From Paracoccaceae bacterium (lineage in GTDB: Bacteria > Pseudomonadota > Alphaproteobacteria > Rhodobacterales > Rhodobacteraceae), in assembly GCA_002709405.1 (NCBI GenBank), contig PAQV01000019.1, positions 1 through 64,000 of the forward strand: DNA of 64,000 bases, read 5' to 3'. The notes under the pieces are model-generated. The model was given only the letters and a program-made list of their open reading frames with translations, was not told where the DNA came from and did no database searches. The position numbers and the translations under genes were made by a program. Position 1 is the first letter of the stretch. Each line of letters starts with the position of its first letter. Positions 36,901-45,015 of this stretch are shown here, piece by piece.

Positions 36901-37536
36901 CAGCCCGATCCGGCCCATGGGCACCGAGATGACGCCCGAGTTGCTGACCTGTCCGCCCAGCAGCGCCGCATAGCCGCCCGACACGATGCCGATGCGCCCT
37001 TGGTTCTGGACCGAGGCCGATGCGCCCTCGCCGTTGTAGTCATAGCGGCCGGCCATGAAATCCTCGTCGGTGATGCCGAGGGTCGAGGCCACGAAGCCTG
37101 CCGTGTTGATTTGCCCGGTCGGGCCAATGAAAATGCCGTTGGGGTTGACGATATGCACGGCTCCATCGGCCGTGATGCTGCCGTAGATCTGGCTGGTGGT
37201 CTCGCCGGTCACCCGGTTCAGGACCGCGCTGTTCTGGCCGGGCTGGATGAAATCGACCTGCGCGCCCTCGTCGATTGAGAAGCTCTGCCAGTTGATCACC
37301 GCGTTGTTCGAGTCCTGAACCACGGTCAGCTTGGAGCCCTGCGGCGTCTGGATCGTCGCATTGCCCTGCGCCACCGAACCGCCCGTTGGCAGTGTCTGGG
37401 CCAGGCCCAGAACCGGTGTCAGCGCGGTCGTTGCGGTCAGAAGAACCCAGGTCGTGCGGCGCAGCGCGCCCGGCGTGGGGCGTTTAGAAACGGAAGAACC
37501 CCGAGATGCTGAAGCGGTTTCCATCAGGCAGCGCAT
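33913..37536 (-). CDS. Two-partner secretion exoprotein (TpsA) with GLUG repeats
   Basis: 1207 residues from ATG 37536 (GAGGGG upstream; ATG 37524 is an alternative). A long signal peptide ends LTATTALTPVLGLAQ. The FhaB-type secretion domain follows (~48-200) with WQSFSIDEGAQVDFIQPGQN, the NPNGI motif in VHIVNPNGIFIGPTGQINTA and repeated beta-helix glycines. The middle carries GLUG-type repeats (GGVAGRNEGVIRNV, GGLVGGNNGLVADS, GGFVGSNAGIIRDS). The C-terminal ~200 residues are a charged coiled coil (ARSDVLASREKAIARLADAT). The 5' end overlaps tpsB by 53 bases. Likely exported through the adjacent TpsB to the surface or medium. Confidence 0.9.
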   Translation of the reverse strand: MRCLMETASASRGSSVSKRPTPGALRRTTWVLLTATTALTPVLGLAQTLPTGGSVAQGNATIQTPQGSKLTVVQDSNNAVINWQSFSIDEGAQVDFIQPGQNSAVLNRVTGETTSQIYGSITADGAVHIVNPNGIFIGPTGQINTAGFVASTLGITDEDFMAGRYDYNGEGASASVQNQGRIGIVSGGYAALLGGQVSNSGVISVPMGRIGLGSGERITLNLSGDNFMQVALPTNSDDPALEALVENAGTISANGGRVEMLAATAQDAARRVVNMSGVVEATTVSGTSGSIIFGGTGGGSVQVTGQVSAAADPEATVTRSGGFITISGGEIDLIGATLNVSGTGDAGWISIGEDPNGVLPIADRVLLDEMTMLIADATLAGSGGTIWLTSNALTQFDGSISARGGDTGGDGGFVDIFSDGEITFDGFVDTIAPLGEWGSVYSTSVQGNYSNSILEPILEANGLVSLEWFDQPEGEYIRSSGELSWSSDAIFQIVTDSEYRYRGTINAPNGSFYIDAGSTIITERLNPGDPLPSINVDTFAVIDSNWVEVGELSELTVNNFVIGPDASFLRATGGSGTTNDPYVLTDIFGLQGMAGGDLVGAHYALGNDIDASATQGWIRPYDLTDLNSDLVQGFEPIADFGGSLDGQDYTIDGLYINRSSTENAGPAAMFLDIRNVAEVENFTLNLTDVIGLDAAGLAYVNWGLISDVEITGNVSMIDHAEIIDGTLDDPTRFYTLGGVAGRNEGVIRNVEGSLYLSYYTDTKFPIHYDIGGITGINATTGTIDNVALTDTTLSFVVSSGDSSFDSSTYAGPIGLTHIGGIAGYSSGTITNVSFSGTMAHNSFDTGSLGGLVGGNNGLVADSSVDLFLDTMDETVDSVYDGWETPLASFGGAIGDNYDGGVVERTTASGFFAIRSQRTDPMMPPEQSMDVGGFVGSNAGIIRDSSASTDILVLAGEVDGTVRPYDTLNIGNFYGYNYAGAAAITNSTGTGTVTIEPGAIIRDLNGQEEEVIDLNPPIPVILPPQNPTDDIELVGLFEDTTDAPGTDPQAVEKAQDTLAEVGALASQLVGGVERCSVGEGAEAVLACLAEGLEEYGSKLDALKEDLPPGMDNIGGLIDEARSDVLASREKAIARLADATTEAQRSIIQQEAIDEARATLQNTQREIRKAISLIRVSDPELIALQTQQIETVAASFGQLDISLSRVTEL

Positions 37537-39190
37537 CGTCTCTTTCCCCTCTACCATATTCCAGCCGCAGTGAAGCTGATCGGAAAGCAGTGTCGTAGAT
37601 CGGCGAGAGATCCACGCCGATGCCATAGGATGTGGCCGTGGTCTTCGATTGTTCGAAGACGGACGGTTGTTTCAGGAAGACCGACCCCGTCGCCGCGAAG
37701 GCATAGGGGCTGACCACGACGGGCACCGTCGAGATGTTGAAGGTGTTGGGCACGGCGAACTCGGCCCGCACGGTCCAGCCGTCGTCGCCCTGCAGGTCTC
37801 CGGCATCGAAGGTGGACAGGCTGTCCATGCCGGTGGCCGAGAATTGCTCGGACGTCAGCAGCGGATCCCCGAACGAGGTCTGGGCGCTGGCCGACAGGGT
37901 CATGTTGACCCAGTCGTTCAGGGCGCGCTGGTACTGGCCGTTGACCGCCAGCTTGGTGAATTCGGCCGACGCGCCCTGGCGCGACAGGGGAACGGCGGCA
38001 CTGGCATCGGTGCTGGCGCCCAGGATGTCGAGCCCCTGCGACAGCTCGGCCCGGCCGGTGGTCACACCACCGCTGTCGCTGCGCCAGAACACGTTGCCGG
38101 CAAGCCGCAACACGCTGAGCTGGTCGTCGTAGATCGGGGTCGATCCCGTTGCGGTCAGAAGATCCTGTTCGTCGCGGGTGGCGTCGAAGATCAATTGCGT
38201 CGAGACATTCAGGGAATTGGACCGGATCCACGGATAGAAAAGCCGGGCTGAATAGCGCTCGAATTTGCTGGTGGTCGGAACAATGACGTCGTCGGGCTTT
38301 GTCTGGCTGTCGGTCGCCTCAAAGTTGAACGTCATGCCGTTGGTGCCGATCGGGATCACGAAGCCGGCGGCCAGGGTGCGATATTGCGGCTCATCGCTGA
38401 AATAGCCCTGCGGGGATCCGGCAATGCGCCCGTAAATCGTTTCACCCAGGCCGAAAGCACTGTTCAATTCCAGCCCGGCATTCAGGGTCACGGGCCCCAG
38501 ATCGTCATCGACGAAATTGTCGAAACCGAATGATCCGGTCACCCGTTTGTACTCGGGCTGTAGAATAATGACCGTCCCGCCCGGCTGATCCCCGGTGGCG
38601 AGGGCAGAATCCAGCGCCACGCCATAGGTATCCCCGGCCAGCAGCAGTTCGCGTTCGATGTCGCGCAGCTTGACGTCGCGCTTGTCGACGAGAGGGTCGG
38701 TCAGCTGTTCCAGCCGGCGCTTGACTTCGGGCGGGGCGTTTTCAAGGTCGACCTGTTCGACAAACCCGTTGATCACGTTGATTTTCAACGTGCCGCCATT
38801 GTTCAGCCGCTGCGCCGGGATCACCACGCGGGCCAGCACGAAACCGGCGTTTACATAGGCCTGTTCCAAGGCCGAGGCGGCCTGGAAGACCTGGGCCACC
38901 GACACCGTGTTGCCGGCAAGTGTCGACCGGAAGGTCGCGGCTGCGTCAGCCATGCTGGGCTGGCCCCCGTCGATGGCGACGTCGCCGACGGTCACGAACA
39001 GCTTTTCCGATCCGGCCGGAGCCTCGGTCACCGACGGCGCCGCAATCTGCACGCTGCGCCCGACGTTCTGGCTGGTCGGTTCGAAGGTCGAGGGCGTCAA
39101 TTCGCTGGCGGTTTGCGCCATCGCCGCGCCCGACAGGATCAAAAGTGCGGTGGTAGAGACGCAAATTACGTTGTCGAGCCGAATAGGCAT
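37484..39190 (-). CDS. Two-partner secretion outer-membrane transporter (TpsB / FhaC-ShlB type)
   Basis: 568 residues from ATG 39190, with a signal peptide ending ILSGAAMAQ. POTRA domains (~80-220): VAIDGGQPSMADAAATFRST, AYVNAGFVLARVVIPAQRLN and LKINVINGFVEQVDLENAPP. The beta-barrel follows (VTGSFGFDNFVDDDLGPVTL onward) and ends in the aromatic FSISGFFRF, the usual barrel terminus. It recognises the TPS domain of its partner and moves it through the outer membrane. First gene of the tpsB-tpsA-caspase operon. Confidence 0.93.
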   Translation of the reverse strand: MPIRLDNVICVSTTALLILSGAAMAQTASELTPSTFEPTSQNVGRSVQIAAPSVTEAPAGSEKLFVTVGDVAIDGGQPSMADAAATFRSTLAGNTVSVAQVFQAASALEQAYVNAGFVLARVVIPAQRLNNGGTLKINVINGFVEQVDLENAPPEVKRRLEQLTDPLVDKRDVKLRDIERELLLAGDTYGVALDSALATGDQPGGTVIILQPEYKRVTGSFGFDNFVDDDLGPVTLNAGLELNSAFGLGETIYGRIAGSPQGYFSDEPQYRTLAAGFVIPIGTNGMTFNFEATDSQTKPDDVIVPTTSKFERYSARLFYPWIRSNSLNVSTQLIFDATRDEQDLLTATGSTPIYDDQLSVLRLAGNVFWRSDSGGVTTGRAELSQGLDILGASTDASAAVPLSRQGASAEFTKLAVNGQYQRALNDWVNMTLSASAQTSFGDPLLTSEQFSATGMDSLSTFDAGDLQGDDGWTVRAEFAVPNTFNISTVPVVVSPYAFAATGSVFLKQPSVFEQSKTTATSYGIGVDLSPIYDTAFRSASLRLEYGRGERDDALPDGNRFSISGFFRF

Positions 39191-39514
39191 GTCTTCAATG
39201 TCCTCGCCACGATTGCGCGAAAGCCTGGAGTCGGCAGAATCTCGCCTGTCAGGTGATACAAATTTCGTGCTTAACGCAACAAGAATATTTTTTACGAGTT
39301 TCGTTGGCCGTGGTATTTGTGCCGCGGAAAAAACATATTGCAACAATGTACGCTTCGGCCCCCATTATTGCTTTTTCGGGCGGAATTCAATTTTCTGTTT
39401 CTACTCAAGGGAGTTTTATGATGTTCGAGGGACCGGGCAAAGCGCAGGTGCAGGCGCCGGCAATCCCGGGCCTCCGCCATCTGAAAAATCGTAGGTCCCA
39501 GTGGGATCCGGGTG
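39191..39514. other. Intergenic region upstream of tpsB
   Basis: AT-rich for this genome (e.g. AAGAATATTTTTTACGAG on plus), consistent with a promoter for tpsB on the minus strand. A plus-strand ATG at 39418 with GGGAG upstream opens a frame that runs into antisense of tonB and is not judged a gene. Confidence 0.45.
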
Positions 39515-40759
39515 CTACTTGGCCCCCGAGATCTTCACCGTGTAGCTTTGCGACCGGCCGTCGGGGGTTGCCGGGAAGGGGGCGGCCCGGCGGACCTGGG
39601 CCACGGCGATCTGGTCCAGCTTGCCCGAGCCCGAGCTGCGCGCGACGCTGACGCCGGCCAGCTGCCCCGACGGGGAGATGGTCAGCGATACAAGGGTGGC
39701 GCCCTTGATGTTGACCCGGCCCCGCTTGGCCCGCGCGATACGGCGAAACACGTTGCCCCGGTAATTGCTGAGCGCCGCGTTGCCCGCCTGGCTGCTCTTC
39801 GCGTTCGAACTCGCCTGCCGCGCGGCCGTGGCCGAGGCAGATCCGGTTTCCGTCCCTTTGCGCGTGTTCTGGTTGGCGTTGCCCTGTGGCGCGGCCGGAG
39901 CGCTTGGCTTGGCCGGTGCCTTGGGCGCGGGCTGGGCCTGTTGGCGCGGGGCGGGGGCCGGTTCGGGCTCTGGCGGGCGGATGCTGTCGGGCCGGTTCGG
40001 CGGTTTGCGCGAAATCAGCGGAGCGCTGCTGTCCGGGTCCGGATTGTCCGGCGTCGTCGGGTCCACCGGGGTCAGGGCGGCCGTGGTTGCCGGCTCTGTC
40101 GGCTGGACCGGTTCGGCCGCTTGCGGGGTCTCGGGCTGTGGCGCCTCGGGGGTCAGCGGCTCGGGCGGGGTCGCCTCGGGCGTCTGGTGATCCAGGGGCT
40201 CGGTCGGCGTGACGGGCAGGGCGGTCAGGCTGGGGGGCTCGACCGGGTCCTGCGGGGTCGGTGTGTCGAGCGGCGCAACGGCCAGCCCCGCCGACGGGGC
40301 CATGGCCACGAGGCCCGGCGCCTGTGCTTGCGGGGTGACCTCGGTCGGGGCGGCCTCGGATTGTACCGGCGCTTGTTGAATTGGCTCGACCGGGGAGGGC
40401 GGCGTCGGGTCCACCGGAGCTGCATCGCTGGCCGTATCTGCCGGGGCGCTGGGGGTTTGAGCCGGCTCTGCCCGGTCGGTCACCGGGGGCTCGGGTGTCT
40501 CGGTCGTCTCTTGCGGAGGCTCCGGTGGAGTCGGCTCCACAGCCTCTTCGGGCGGCAGTTCTTCGGCCTCGACGGGGCTCTCGCGGCCGGTGGTCATGTC
40601 CTCGAAGGCGCTGCCAAGGGCCGCCACGGCCGCCCCTGCGCCGCCTTCGGTCTGGGCTTCGGGAGGCTCGTTGCGCACCAGGGCGGTGGCATGGGCACCG
40701 GCGGCCAGCAACAGGGCGGCACAGCCGGCAAGGCGCGAGCGGGGAATGCGGCGAGTCAT
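39515..40759 (-). CDS. tonB: TonB-like energy transducer
   Basis: 414 residues. An N-terminal hydrophobic anchor (LAGCAALLLAAGAHATALV) is followed by ~270 residues rich in Pro, Glu, Thr and Ala (PTPPEPPQETTETPEPPVTD) that would span the periplasm. The C-terminal TonB domain shows YRGNVFRRIARAKRGRVNIK, then VSLTISPSGQLAGVSVARSS and FPATPDGRSQSYTVKI. Its start overlaps the exbD stop by four bases. It couples the proton-motive force to the haem receptor of the same operon. Confidence 0.92.
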   Translation of the reverse strand: MTRRIPRSRLAGCAALLLAAGAHATALVRNEPPEAQTEGGAGAAVAALGSAFEDMTTGRESPVEAEELPPEEAVEPTPPEPPQETTETPEPPVTDRAEPAQTPSAPADTASDAAPVDPTPPSPVEPIQQAPVQSEAAPTEVTPQAQAPGLVAMAPSAGLAVAPLDTPTPQDPVEPPSLTALPVTPTEPLDHQTPEATPPEPLTPEAPQPETPQAAEPVQPTEPATTAALTPVDPTTPDNPDPDSSAPLISRKPPNRPDSIRPPEPEPAPAPRQQAQPAPKAPAKPSAPAAPQGNANQNTRKGTETGSASATAARQASSNAKSSQAGNAALSNYRGNVFRRIARAKRGRVNIKGATLVSLTISPSGQLAGVSVARSSGSGKLDQIAVAQVRRAAPFPATPDGRSQSYTVKISGAK

Positions 40760-41145
40760 TCCAGCCCCCGTTCCGACACCAGCATGATCCGTTCGGCCCC
40801 GCCCTGGCGCAGATCGTCGGTGATCTGGATCAGCAGGGCGGCGGGCAGATCGCGGTCGGGCACGATGCGCACGATCGTGCGGTCGTCGTCGGGCAGGCGT
40901 TCCATGAAGGCTGCGGCCGAGGTCAGCTCGACCCCGCGCAGCCACAGCCGTCCGTCCTCGTGGATGACCAGCGTGTCGGGGGGCGCGCGGCCGTCCAGGT
41001 CCTCGGCCTTGATCAGCGACAGGTCAGGGTCCATCGGCGGGGCCAGCGTGCCGGCGATCATGAAGAAGACCAGCATCAGGAAGACCACGTTGATCAGCGC
41101 GATCGTTGGCTCCTTGGGGCGGGAGAGGCTTGGGGTGACGTTCAT
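40756..41145 (-). CDS. exbD: ExbD/TolR-type protein 2
   Basis: 129 residues with one N-terminal transmembrane helix (IALINVVFLMLVFFMIAGTL) and a periplasmic domain. The membrane Asp normally found in the ExbD helix (LIDVIFLLL) is Asn here (INVVFLML), unlike the upstream copy. Start overlaps the stop of the first exbD by four bases. May be a non-proton-carrying partner of the first ExbD. Confidence 0.85.
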   Translation of the reverse strand: MNVTPSLSRPKEPTIALINVVFLMLVFFMIAGTLAPPMDPDLSLIKAEDLDGRAPPDTLVIHEDGRLWLRGVELTSAAAFMERLPDDDRTIVRIVPDRDLPAALLIQITDDLRQGGAERIMLVSERGLE

Positions 41146-41525
41146 CTCAGCACCACTGGCGTAAGGCCCGACAGGTCGCGGGCAAGGGTCAGCACGTCGA
41201 CCAGGTCCTGCGAGGTGGTGGCGTCGCCGAGGCTGATCAGCAGCATCCGCGGGTCACTGCCCTCGGGTGCGTCCAGCCGGTCGCGCAACTCGTCCATCGC
41301 CACCGGCGTACCGTTCAGCAGCAGCCCCGACGGGCGCATGGTCAGGAACAGGCGGTCCGCCTGGCTGTCGCCGCCGGTGCCCTGGCCTCCCGAGGTCAGC
41401 TCGATCTCGCCGTACTTGGTGAAGGTCGAGGTCAGCATGAAGAACAGCAGAAGCAGGAAGATGACGTCGATCAACGACGTCATCGACAGGCGGGATCTGC
41501 GGCGTTTGGCGGTCTCAAGTGCCAT
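41142..41525 (-). CDS. exbD: ExbD/TolR-type protein 1
   Basis: 127 residues from ATG 41525. The transmembrane helix MTSLIDVIFLLLLFFMLTST retains the conserved proton-carrying Asp. The periplasmic domain ends DVLTLARDLSGLTPVVLR. The start overlaps exbB. With ExbB it forms the inner-membrane motor that energises TonB. Confidence 0.9.
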   Translation of the reverse strand: MALETAKRRRSRLSMTSLIDVIFLLLLFFMLTSTFTKYGEIELTSGGQGTGGDSQADRLFLTMRPSGLLLNGTPVAMDELRDRLDAPEGSDPRMLLISLGDATTSQDLVDVLTLARDLSGLTPVVLR

Positions 41526-42177
41526 GGGCACGCAACCGGGCGGTGCCTTCGGGCGCACCGGTTTCCGGCGCAAAGATCACCCGCAGGGCGCGGTTGGCAA
41601 AGACCCGGTCGCGGCGCATGCGGGCCTCGAACCAGCTGAGCACCAGCGAGGTCGGCATCGCCACGGCCAGCCCGGCGGCGGTGGTCAGCAGGGCCACCCA
41701 GATGCCGCCCGCCAGCAGCGACGGATCGACCGAGGTGCCGGCGTTCTGCAGGGCGCGGAAGGCGTCGATCATGCCCAGCACGGTGCCGAACAGACCCAGC
41801 AGCGGGGCCAGTTGCGAAATGATGTCCAGCGCCGACAGCCCGCGTTCCAGCCTGGCGAAACGGTCCTCAGCCTCGGCATCGGCCCGGTCGGACCGAAAGC
41901 TTTCCGGATCGCCGCAGGCCTGCCCGATGACCGGGGCCAGGTAGCTGCGGCTTTGCTCGATCAGCATCGCGGCCCGGGCCCGGTCGCCCCGGTCCCAGGC
42001 ATCGACGGCCTGGGCCAGCACCTTGTGGCGGCCGACGCCGGCGGCGGCGAATTGCCAGATCTTGTACAGGATCAGGGCGGCGGTGACGACCGAGGTCGCC
42101 AGCAGGATCACCACGACCGTCCCGCCCAGTTCGTAAACAGAAAGAAGCGCCTGGCGCAGGCTGTCGATCAGGGTCAT
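41515..42177 (-). CDS. exbB: ExbB / MotA-TolQ family motor protein
   Basis: 220 residues with three hydrophobic helices (VVVILLATSVVTAALILYKI; ISQLAPLLGLFGTVLGMIDA; IWVALLTTAAGLAVAMPTSL), the second with the conserved APLLGLFGTVLGMI of the family. The start overlaps the stop of the upstream exported protein (ATGA). Together with the two ExbDs and TonB it serves the haem receptor. Confidence 0.94.
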   Translation of the reverse strand: MTLIDSLRQALLSVYELGGTVVVILLATSVVTAALILYKIWQFAAAGVGRHKVLAQAVDAWDRGDRARAAMLIEQSRSYLAPVIGQACGDPESFRSDRADAEAEDRFARLERGLSALDIISQLAPLLGLFGTVLGMIDAFRALQNAGTSVDPSLLAGGIWVALLTTAAGLAVAMPTSLVLSWFEARMRRDRVFANRALRVIFAPETGAPEGTARLRAHGT

Positions 42178-42626
42178 CCGATCAGCTCCGTTCCGGTGCG
42201 CGTGCTCAGCTCCAGCCCGTCAATGCAGGCGCCGGCCGCCGGCCCGTCACAGGTTTCGGCCCCGTTGATCAGCACCCGGCTGATGTCGGCGCAGGTCAGC
42301 CCCTGGAACTGGAACTGGCGCACGCGGGGGCGGCCCGAGGGCAGCTCTTGGAAATCGAGAAGGGTCATCAGGGCGACCTGTCCTTCGCGTCCGAAAAGCA
42401 CCATCTCGTAGACTGCCTTGGCGATGTCGCCCCCGGTGCCGTTCTGGACCAGGAAGCTCATGCGGCAGGCGCCGCCGACATCGTCGGCCGCGCTCAGCTC
42501 GATGGCGAGGAACGGGTCCTCACTTGCTTCCTGTTCCGTGCCTTGGCCCTGCGCGGCAAGCGGGAACAGGCTTGCCGCGCAAAGCGCGATCACGTGGCTG
42601 ATTTTGCTGGCTGGCGTGAAGTTCAT
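42174..42626 (-). CDS. Small exported protein of the haem-receptor operon
   Basis: 150 residues with a signal peptide (MNFTPASKISHVIALCAASL ... AAQGQ). The mature part has four cysteines (GGACRMSF, LTCADIS, ETCDGPAAGACIDG) suggesting two disulfides in the periplasm. It sits between hmuR and exbB, overlapping exbB. I recall similar proteins in this position in related haem loci, but no function is known. Confidence 0.8.
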   Translation of the reverse strand: MNFTPASKISHVIALCAASLFPLAAQGQGTEQEASEDPFLAIELSAADDVGGACRMSFLVQNGTGGDIAKAVYEMVLFGREGQVALMTLLDFQELPSGRPRVRQFQFQGLTCADISRVLINGAETCDGPAAGACIDGLELSTRTGTELIG

Positions 42627-42670
42627 CGTTAGGGTCCTTGTCTTGGATCGCGTCGGTTCGGAATCGGCGA

Positions 42671-44767
42671 TCAGAAGGTTTTGGCCAGAGATACCTTGAA
42701 GTTGCGGCCCGGGGCAGCGCGAGTCGACAGGTACGGTGTGTATTCGTGGTCGAAAATGTTCTCGACGCTTACGCGGATCTCGGTATCGGTCCACAACCCG
42801 CCCATTTGCGGGCGGTAGGTGGTGCGCAGGTTGTTGACGGCAAAGCCCGGCGTGTGGTCCCCGGCGGACGTGGTCACGCCCTTGTTGCCGACGATTTCCC
42901 AGCTGACGTCGATGGCCTGGCCGAACCGCTTGCCCACCGCGAGGCGGGCGCTGTCGGCCGGGGCGTTGCGCCAGCGGCTGTCGACGCCTGCGGTCGAGGT
43001 TTCGGTGCCGTCGACCAGGTTGGCGTTGAAGTCCAGGTAGATGCCGCTGGCATGGACATAGGACGCCTCCATCTCGACCCCCTGCATGTCCACCCGGTCG
43101 ACCGAGCTGTAAGACGTCACGTCCCAGATCCGGGTCTGGTAGACATTGACCTTGGCCCGCACCACGTCGCCCTCCGAGAACAGCGAGCCGCGCAGGTAGG
43201 ACAGCCCGCCTTCGTAGGTCGTGGCCTTCTCCGGCTGGGTCATGTAAAGCGGCGTGCCCAGGTCATCGAGGATCGGCAGGCTTTCGGTATAGGCCACCGA
43301 GCCAAAGACCGAGATCCCGCTGTTGAATTCGTAAAGCAGCGACAGCCCGCCCATCAGCGCGTCATTGTCCTGGTCGGAACCCGCATAGGTGCCCGCGCCC
43401 TCGATATGCTGGGTCTCGTAGCGCACCGCCGGGGTGACGGTCAGCCCGCCGAAGGACATGTCGTCGACGGCAAAGACGGCAAAGCGGTCGTCGGTGCCCC
43501 CGGGGGCCGAGTTCGCATCCATCCGCTCCTTGCGGATCAGCTCGACGCCCGCGCGCAGGTCATGGCCGATGGCGCCGGTCTGGAAGAAGGCCGTGTTCTT
43601 CAGGGTCAGCTTGGTGGTTTCATAGCGCTGGTCGGCATTCACCACGTCGAACCCGGTTTCATAGAACGGAAAGCCGCAGGCATAGGACGGGTAGGGCCCG
43701 CCATCGTCGCAGGACGAGCTGCCCGGCACGTAGGATTGCTCGATCTCCTGGTCCGAATAGGTCAGGTTGGCGCTGAAGTTCACCAGGTCGTTGCCGACGG
43801 GATTGAATTCGTACTTCAGCCCGGCGACCCGCGTGTGGATGTCGCGGTCGACATTGCCGAAGGTGCCGCTGGTGGTGCCGAAACTGTCGTAGGGCACGTC
43901 ACGCTCGGACGAATAGCTGTCGTTGTAGGACGCGGTGATCGAGTGTTCCAGGTTGTCGCCGAAGCTGTACTTGCCCTTGATCAGGTAGGACGGCAGGCGG
44001 AAGGCCGAGTTGGAGATCTCGTTGCCGTCGCCGTCCTCCTGGTTGCCCTGGTCGCGCAGGGTGTAGTTCAGCAGGAACTCGGCCTGTTCGGTCGGCTGCC
44101 AGGCCAGGGTCGAGGACGTCACGAAGCCCGACCCGTTGGACGAGCCCTCCAGCACCTGGCGAAAGCGGAAGCCGATCTCGCCGCCGGTGTAGTCCGACGC
44201 ATCCTTGGTTTCCAGCTGCACCACGCCGCCGATCACGCCCGAGCCGTATTCGAACGATCCGATGGTGCCCCGGTTGACCGACACTTCCTTGTAAAGCTGC
44301 GGATCGGTGAACAGCTGGTTGCCGATGCGGTAGAGTTCCTCGGCCCCGGTGGTCGCCCCGTCGATCAGCACCAGCACCTTCTGGTCGGTGCCGTAGGTCG
44401 AGTTCGAGCCGAACCCCCTGATGTTGATGCCCGACCCTTGCGGGGTCGAGCCGTTGACCAGGGTCACGCCGGGCACGGAATCGATCAGCTCGGCCACGGT
44501 GCCCGCCTGCCGGTCGTTGATTTCGTCCTGGTTGATGCTTGTGACGGCCTCGGCCGTGTCGGTCTGGATGTCGCGCTTGGACGTGCCCAGTTCGATTTCG
44601 CCCAGGTAGGCGTCGTCCTGGGGCAGGATGGCCTCGGCCTCGGTGTCGTCGCCGGTGCTGATGAACACGTCCTCTGCCTCCTGGGCGAGGGCGGGCAGGC
44701 CGGCGGTGGCCAGGGCAAAAACGGATACGGTACCGGCTAGAAGCGGTCGGAGCGCAGTCGCACGCAT
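42671..44767 (-). CDS. hmuR: TonB-dependent haem/haemoglobin receptor
   Basis: 698 residues from ATG 44767 (AAGGA ten bases upstream; ATG 44788 lacks a ribosome site). Signal peptide ends LATAGLPALAQ. The plug domain has ELIDSVPGVTLVNGSTPQGS, INIRGFGSN and VLIDGATTGAEELYRIGNQL. The 22-strand barrel ends RNFKVSLAKTF with the usual terminal Phe. The TonB box region is EIELGTSKRD. The operon with exbBD-tonB and the facing hmuSTUV support a haem substrate. Confidence 0.94.
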   Translation of the reverse strand: MRATALRPLLAGTVSVFALATAGLPALAQEAEDVFISTGDDTEAEAILPQDDAYLGEIELGTSKRDIQTDTAEAVTSINQDEINDRQAGTVAELIDSVPGVTLVNGSTPQGSGINIRGFGSNSTYGTDQKVLVLIDGATTGAEELYRIGNQLFTDPQLYKEVSVNRGTIGSFEYGSGVIGGVVQLETKDASDYTGGEIGFRFRQVLEGSSNGSGFVTSSTLAWQPTEQAEFLLNYTLRDQGNQEDGDGNEISNSAFRLPSYLIKGKYSFGDNLEHSITASYNDSYSSERDVPYDSFGTTSGTFGNVDRDIHTRVAGLKYEFNPVGNDLVNFSANLTYSDQEIEQSYVPGSSSCDDGGPYPSYACGFPFYETGFDVVNADQRYETTKLTLKNTAFFQTGAIGHDLRAGVELIRKERMDANSAPGGTDDRFAVFAVDDMSFGGLTVTPAVRYETQHIEGAGTYAGSDQDNDALMGGLSLLYEFNSGISVFGSVAYTESLPILDDLGTPLYMTQPEKATTYEGGLSYLRGSLFSEGDVVRAKVNVYQTRIWDVTSYSSVDRVDMQGVEMEASYVHASGIYLDFNANLVDGTETSTAGVDSRWRNAPADSARLAVGKRFGQAIDVSWEIVGNKGVTTSAGDHTPGFAVNNLRTTYRPQMGGLWTDTEIRVSVENIFDHEYTPYLSTRAAPGRNFKVSLAKTF

Positions 44768-44871
44768 GGGGACAGTCCTTCGTGTCATGATGTCTTTTGA
44801 CCGGAAGGCTTGCGCAACGGGCTGGCACGGGTCTTTGGCAGGGATTTGTGCCGGAGTGACCGGCTTATCGC

Positions 44872-44906
44872 TTGAGATCCCTAATTTAGGTGACTAAAAC
44901 AGTCAA
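44872..44906. promoter_or_regulatory. Divergent hmuR/hmuS promoters around an inverted-repeat operator
   Basis: Plus strand: TTGAGA (44872-44877), 17 bases, TAAAAC (44895-44900) toward hmuS. Minus strand: TTGACT (44906-44901), 17 bases, TAGGGA (44883-44878) toward hmuR. Both spacers contain TTTAG-GTGA-CTAAA (44885-44898). A repressor bound there would block both arms. The site recalls TTTAG/CTAAA half-sites of iron regulators such as Irr, with a shorter spacer; the regulator is inferred only. Confidence 0.6.
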
Positions 44907-45015
44907 CAAACAAGTTGCGCATCCGCGCGGCCAGCCATGTCGGCTTGGGTCCAGGGACCGAAGCCTGCGCAAAGCCAGGCATCGTCAGTCAAAACCCCAG
45001 CGATCCGAGGCTTAC

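Noticed and set aside
39418..39651. Plus-strand ORF with GGGAG before ATG
   Set aside because: Good initiation context, but the frame runs antisense into the TonB gene and the product is Arg/Pro/Gly-rich.
42638..44740. 700-codon plus-strand open frame
   Set aside because: Antisense of the haem receptor; Gly/Val/His-rich artefact with no ribosome site.
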